This document shows, in pieces, positions 58,851 through 64,000 of a stretch of 64,000 nucleotides of DNA (positions within the stretch are counted from its first letter, which is position 1; each line of letters opens with the position of its first letter). This DNA comes from Aphrophora alni. Lineage: Eukaryota; Arthropoda; Insecta; Hemiptera; Aphrophoridae. Location: positions 18,278,590-18,342,589 of the forward strand of contig OY740768.1 of assembly GCA_963513935.1 (NCBI GenBank), given 5' to 3'. The notes beneath the pieces are model-generated. The model was not told the DNA's origin, made no database searches, and was given only the letters and a program-made list of their open reading frames with translations. The position numbers were made by a program, and so were the translations under genes.

Positions 58851-61108
58851 TACCCATAAATTACATTGTTCTCAATTTGTCTCTCTAATATTTTTATTAA
58901 AATTGTAATAATTCAAGAATGTATGTAATAATCATATGGCATGTAAATTTGGGTAAATTATATACAATATTTTTTTCAAAAAGTAAATAATAGATATCAA
59001 TATAGCTGTCATTTAATTATTATTGTTGAAAACAGTTAATACTATGAAAATTTATTTCTCTTTAAACTACAAACAGGAATTTTTATCGAAGGATGAATGA
59101 TATCAGAGACAATAGATAAAATATTATTTGACAATTAATTAAATGGTATAAATTGTGTATTAGAATGGACTAGCTTAACTTTGAATAAATTAATCAGATT
59201 AAAATGTTCAAAAATCATTAATTTTTTGTATTGTATACCAAAAAGTATTGTTTTATAACTATTGTATAATTAGGCTTGCCAAAAAGTTTTTTATACCATG
59301 TTTTTACATGGCTCAATATAAGAACAAACAATATTGTCTTTTGTCATTTTTTGTAATATTAACTGCTAAAGATCTTTAACATACAAATTTCTAGGTGACA
59401 TTTCAAAATAGTTAGTTTGAAAACAAATTTAATTTAGTACAAACATGAAAAATAGTAGTATGATTGTCAGTGCCAAATTTGAAATCTACATATCAATCTG
59501 TTCTTGGTGTATTTAAATGTTAATAAAAGACACAAACAGATTGAAAACAGAACTTTGGTCATATGTTTAATGGATCTTTTTAATATGGGGAACAGTAAAG
59601 GCCATTATGAAATAAGAATTTTTATAGTGTTTCTAATACTTCAGGCTCACCTTTTTTAATTCTAGACCTCCAGAAGTTGAATTTTGTAATCATTGACTCA
59701 ATTTTGTCTAATATTTGCAAAATTGCTTTGGAGAGGTTCTCAAGTTTGTAGGAAAATATCATAAGTACTGTAATGCAAGACTTTAGAGATAATCACTGTT
59801 ATAAAACTTAGACAAAAAATGGAAAGAATGATCTTCAAAAATTTTGATAGAATCCTCTTTGCTATCTGATATCCAGCTTATTTCTGTATGTAGGAGTAAA
59901 GATGCTGAATGCAAAAGGTACCTCCATGTGATGGCTGCAAAGACCTATATAACAACTAAACATAGACTTGCCCCATCAGTGTACACTTCAAGACAATTAG
60001 ATTAAAATTTCATTGAAATAACTATCAATATCATTAAGTACATCTTCACTTACGGTAGGTTTTATCGAAGGACTAGTGTTTCTTCGACTTCAATATGCTT
60101 TCAAATATCTCATGAAATACAAGCAAAACAGATAATTTTGAAAGATATGTCAACTTGAATAGAAAATAATTTACTATTTTTAATTATATTTAATACTGTT
60201 ACTTTAACATCATCATCAGACATATCCTGAATTCTTTGAGGAAACTGTATTGTTTAAAAAATACATAGTGTTGATTTTGTGAACATGATATTCTCCAAAT
60301 ATAGATTGAACAATATTATTGTACAAGGAGAAGCTAAATGAAAATCCATATTAAATATATTCATCTGAATTTTTCCTCTTTTTCTGAGTAGTATTTAAAG
60401 ACTGTGTCAGATGAGGAAAGAATGTTGTAATTCAATTTATGAAAATGAATCATGGATTATAAGAATAAAGGACAAAGGTAATTTACAGACAGAGGAAATG
60501 AAATTTCTTGAAAAAGTTAAACAATACACTAGGATGTTTCAAATAAATATACAATGAAGAAATAAGGAAAGGTTTGGATGTATTTGAACTAAATAAAGAA
60601 GTTGAAAAAATAAAATAAAATGAGAACACCTAAAAAGAATGAATGAAGAAATGGTCCCCAAAATATTATGTAAATATAAACTTAAAGGAAGGAGAAATGT
60701 TGGCAACAATAATTTAAAGATAGTTTTATTACGCTGAATGAACAATTACTAAATAATTAGATTTTTTAATTTGCACAAAACGATTATTTACATAAAATAT
60801 GTTATTTAGAACATACAGTTCGTATAAAACATTGAGACATAAATCTAAGTGGGAGGAGAGGATCCCTCTCTAACCCCCCACCACAGTTTGGTCACTCTTG
60901 GAACCTTAAACTGTAATAGTGTCAAGGTAGGAAGAAAACAAGATTTGATTAAGAGAAACAGGATAGGAAAGATGAATCCCAAGGAAGGATCAAACCCAAG
61001 ACTACATAAGGAAGGTGTAGATTCTTAGTAAAACGTAGTTCATTGGGATATGAAACCAGAGAACGTTAGACTTGGTTCCAATTCTGAATTTTGTCAAGTT
61101 AAATTATG
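58851..61108. other. Intergenic, nothing recognised
   Basis: AT-rich. Small frames (for example 60539-60745) show no family. A slightly GC-richer patch at about 60850-61080 could not be assigned. Confidence 0.5.
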
Positions 61109-61967
61109 TAATAACTATTAATTACCTTATTTAGAGGTGATGAGGTCGAACAATCCTTATGTAGATATGATTACTATATCTTCTTCATATGACGCGTTTC
61201 GACTATTATTCAGTCATTATCAAATAAATATACATAAACAAACTCATAAACAACACAAAACACACGTTCAAGATTTTCACATTTAAAATCACTTTACACA
61301 ATTTAAAAAACTTTATACATGTGCACACGGATGACGCGCGTTGCCGGTGACCGTTCTCGATAACGTTCGATCGTCAATTGAATTAATAGGTAGTCACGCG
61401 ATAAGGGTCTCCGTTGTTGAGAAGGGGTACACAGTTCTATACGTCATGAACCGCAATTATTGTTCTTAACACTATCGATTAGGTCAAAAATGGTGTGAGA
61501 ATGAAACTGTAGTTTATTATTGAGTAAGTGGTCAATAACCCTGACCACTTACTCAATAATAAACTACAGTTTCATTCTCACACCATTTTTGACCTAATCG
61601 ATAGTGTTAAGAACAATAATTGCGGTTCATGACGTATAGAACTGTGTACCCCTTCTCAACAACGGAGACCCTTATCGCGTGACTACCTATTAATTCAATT
61701 GACGATCGAACGTTATCGAGAACGGTCACCGGCAACGCGCGTCATCCGTGTGCACATGTATAAAGTTTTTTAAATTGTGTAAAGTGATTTTAAATGTGAA
61801 AATCTTGAACGTGTGTTTTGTGTTGTTTATGAGTTTGTTTATGTATATTTATTTGATAATGACTGAATAATAGTCGAAACGCGTCATATGAAGAAGATAT
61901 AGTAATCATATCTACATAAGGATTGTTCGACCTCATCACCTCTAAATAAGGTAATTAATAGTTATTA
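61109..61967. repeat. Giant palindrome (426-nt arms, 7-nt loop)
   Basis: Left arm 61109-61534 and right arm 61542-61967 mirror each other with no net length change around loop ATAACCC. Every block compared was identical. Each arm holds CTGAATAATAGTC followed by GAAACGCGTC (plus strand 61863-61885, minus strand 61213-61191), the 3' core shared with the hammerhead candidate at 1.6 kb, but its CUGANGA box is altered (CTGAATA). Transcripts of either strand would form a very long hairpin. Confidence 0.93.
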
Positions 61968-64000
61968 ATTATTTACAATCCAGTTGGGCTACATACATAA
62001 TAAAAATAAATTATGTAGGTTTAGTTTTGCAAGAATTATTGGTAAAAACCCTTTCAAAAATTCAGTTTTTGACATTTCAGCTTATCTAGGTAATATATTA
62101 ACCTCAACAAAGAGGTTGATTATTCTGTTGACATTTAAATTTTTCCAGCCTAGTAACACGTTTTGTCACCACTACTGAAGAATACAAACAATATACCTTG
62201 ATATGTAACTAGTGACTAGCATGTGTTCCCCCAAGACTATCTTTTTCTTCTTAGAAGAGGAAATCCTTAAGGCCACCATTGTATTACTAGTTGAATTCTA
62301 CAATAATTAGAAACGTTTCAAATGTTTATGAAAACAAATATACTTGAATCTTTTTGAAATTAACATTATCCTATAATCTATACACATAAAAATAACATAC
62401 TGCTCATCACTGTATTTCCAAAAACCACTCACGATGGAAGTTAAGACTTCATATGACAGTTGTTCTTAGAGTTCTAGGTGGTGACTAACAAAGATTATTG
62501 AAAAAAATAAAACTCTAAGAGAGTAAAATAAGGGGTAAGCCATAAACACCAAAATCGGATTGTCCCTCCTCTATGAATTGTTAGATGGTTAAAATTCACC
62601 ATAGTTATTTACAAGATGTACTTATGAAAACTAAACCTATGTTATTTTGAAAAACAACATTTAAAGGGGTTTAAAATTATAAAAAAACTAAACCGTCTAT
62701 TTAGTTCATTAAAAAAATATCTACAAAGGCAGTGAGTGACCAGGTGGTGTTTGTCCTCAAAAAGGTGGGTGAAGCATCTTTGTACAAGACTAGGCTGTAA
62801 CATCAGTTGCTTAGAGGCTGATTGGTGCATACTCTGCTTCCCCATAGATGAAACCTTCCCCTTAATGTATATCATTAATGTTCATTAATCTTTCCGTACA
62901 TCTAGAGAACAACCAGAGTCATTCCAAACCATTCAATACTGAAGACAAATTAAAAAATCCATTTAAAACCAGTCTTGTGGCTTTCTTTATACTACGTTAA
63001 GAAGATCTAAAAACACAAGTTTTGCTGAAGGAAAGAAGAGAAGAGCGTTCTATGGTACTTGGGAATTATATACCACCAGGTTTTTGGTAGGATTTTTCCC
63101 CTGTATATGAGCCACAACAATGTCATTTATAAAATAAATTGTAAGCTAAAATGGATCATACCATTAAAAAAAACAATGGGTGACCTTTGCTTTTATTTTG
63201 TTGTTATTGAAACGTTCCTCTACTACATCCCAGTACAATATTATGGTGTTACAATAACCTACATCTACAGACACGACAATACATATTTTATTTAAAATAT
63301 AATACTGAAGCTTTACATATACTTAGGCCATTAAGAAGATCGTGTTACTTAGAAGTTTACACGGTCAATTGCACTTTTTGTATTTTCTATAAATAAATGG
63401 TTCATAATGGAAGACCAAATTACTATACGGTAGAATGCAATATTATTATGTGCTATTAGGGAAACATTTTTTAATTATATACAAGTTAAAAATTTACTGA
63501 AAGAGAGCTTTATTGTTAAACATATTTTTTAGATTTAATGAAAATTTAGTAAAAAATATCACAAGTTTTAACATTATCTTTTAATTTGTTCCATAGGTTA
63601 AATAATTAAATTTAAATGGATACACAATAAATATTACATTTAAATTAAATAAATGTTAAAACACGGTATTAAAATACAGCACATAAAATGCATTTACTGT
63701 ATACCAATTTGATTTTTTCTTCGACATGTTACTTCTGTCATAATACATTAACAATGTCCAATGTTTAATTGTAAAAAATAATAACATCTAACGAACATAT
63801 TAACAATATATATTATACATTTTAGTTGTATTTACACCATGTTTTATCAAGTGACATTTTATTAAACTACAAGAAAATTCTATTTAACAATTCTCAACGG
63901 GCTCAGAGAAAGGACATTAGTCCACGCATGCTTAAAATGAAGTGAAGGGGAACTCTAAATTAAAAAATAATAAATCCTTAAATATTTTTTCTTGGTCAGT
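61968..64000. other. Intergenic, nothing recognised
   Basis: AT-rich with short frames only (62642-62875, 63059-63295), none with a family signature. No repeat structure noticed. Confidence 0.5.

Overview
The window is AT-rich eukaryotic DNA, most likely from an insect. The evidence is one spliced membrane UDP-glycosyltransferase (UGT) gene of insect architecture with GT/AG introns, several LINE and Tc1/mariner-type transposon relics, long microsatellites and no operon-like gene packing. A hemipteran is plausible from the style of the repeats, but the sequence alone does not prove the order. No rRNA, tRNA or CRISPR array was seen.

Layout. 0-10 kb: unknown dispersed repeat, a 209-bp near-perfect palindrome containing a good minimal type I hammerhead ribozyme candidate, a 5'-truncated LINE with a perfect 14-bp target-site duplication (TSD), microsatellites, and a dead duplicate of the UGT terminal exon. 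10.9-13.6 kb: a decayed Tc1/mariner transposon split by a minus-strand solo LTR (TSD ATCT). 14-24.9 kb: a three-level nest. A dispersed repeat is interrupted by a solo LTR (TSD AACA), itself interrupted by an 8.4-kb LTR element (TSD ATCC, 1379-bp LTRs, tRNA-Lys-type primer-binding site) whose only long ORF is a 620-codon coiled-coil protein. 28-40.3 kb: the single convincing host gene, an intact five-coding-exon UGT on the minus strand (518 aa), whose introns hold a dead LINE, tandem repeats and hammerhead-like motifs. 40.5-42.1 kb: a solo LTR (TSD GTTT) 146 bp upstream of the UGT start codon. 42-49 kb: unknown repeats, two broken Tc1/mariner copies and a LINE 3' end. 49.2-57.7 kb: a second 8.5-kb element of the same LTR family in the opposite orientation (TSD CAAT), encoding a homologous 585-codon protein. 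57.7-64 kb: a second copy of the dispersed repeat, which acts as the empty-site control for the nest, then a giant 859-bp palindrome and otherwise featureless AT-rich sequence.

The most interesting system is the LTR family at 15.6-24.0 and 49.2-57.7 kb. It has large LTRs, 4-bp TSDs and a conserved splice donor between primer site and ORF. It also has a conserved hairpin before the 3' LTR and a long conserved coiled-coil ORF, but no recognisable protease, reverse transcriptase, RNase H or integrase. It looks like a non-autonomous retroelement that keeps one protein gene while depending on others for mobility. The second theme is a set of palindromes sharing a GAAACGCGTC core, at least one of which meets hammerhead ribozyme rules.
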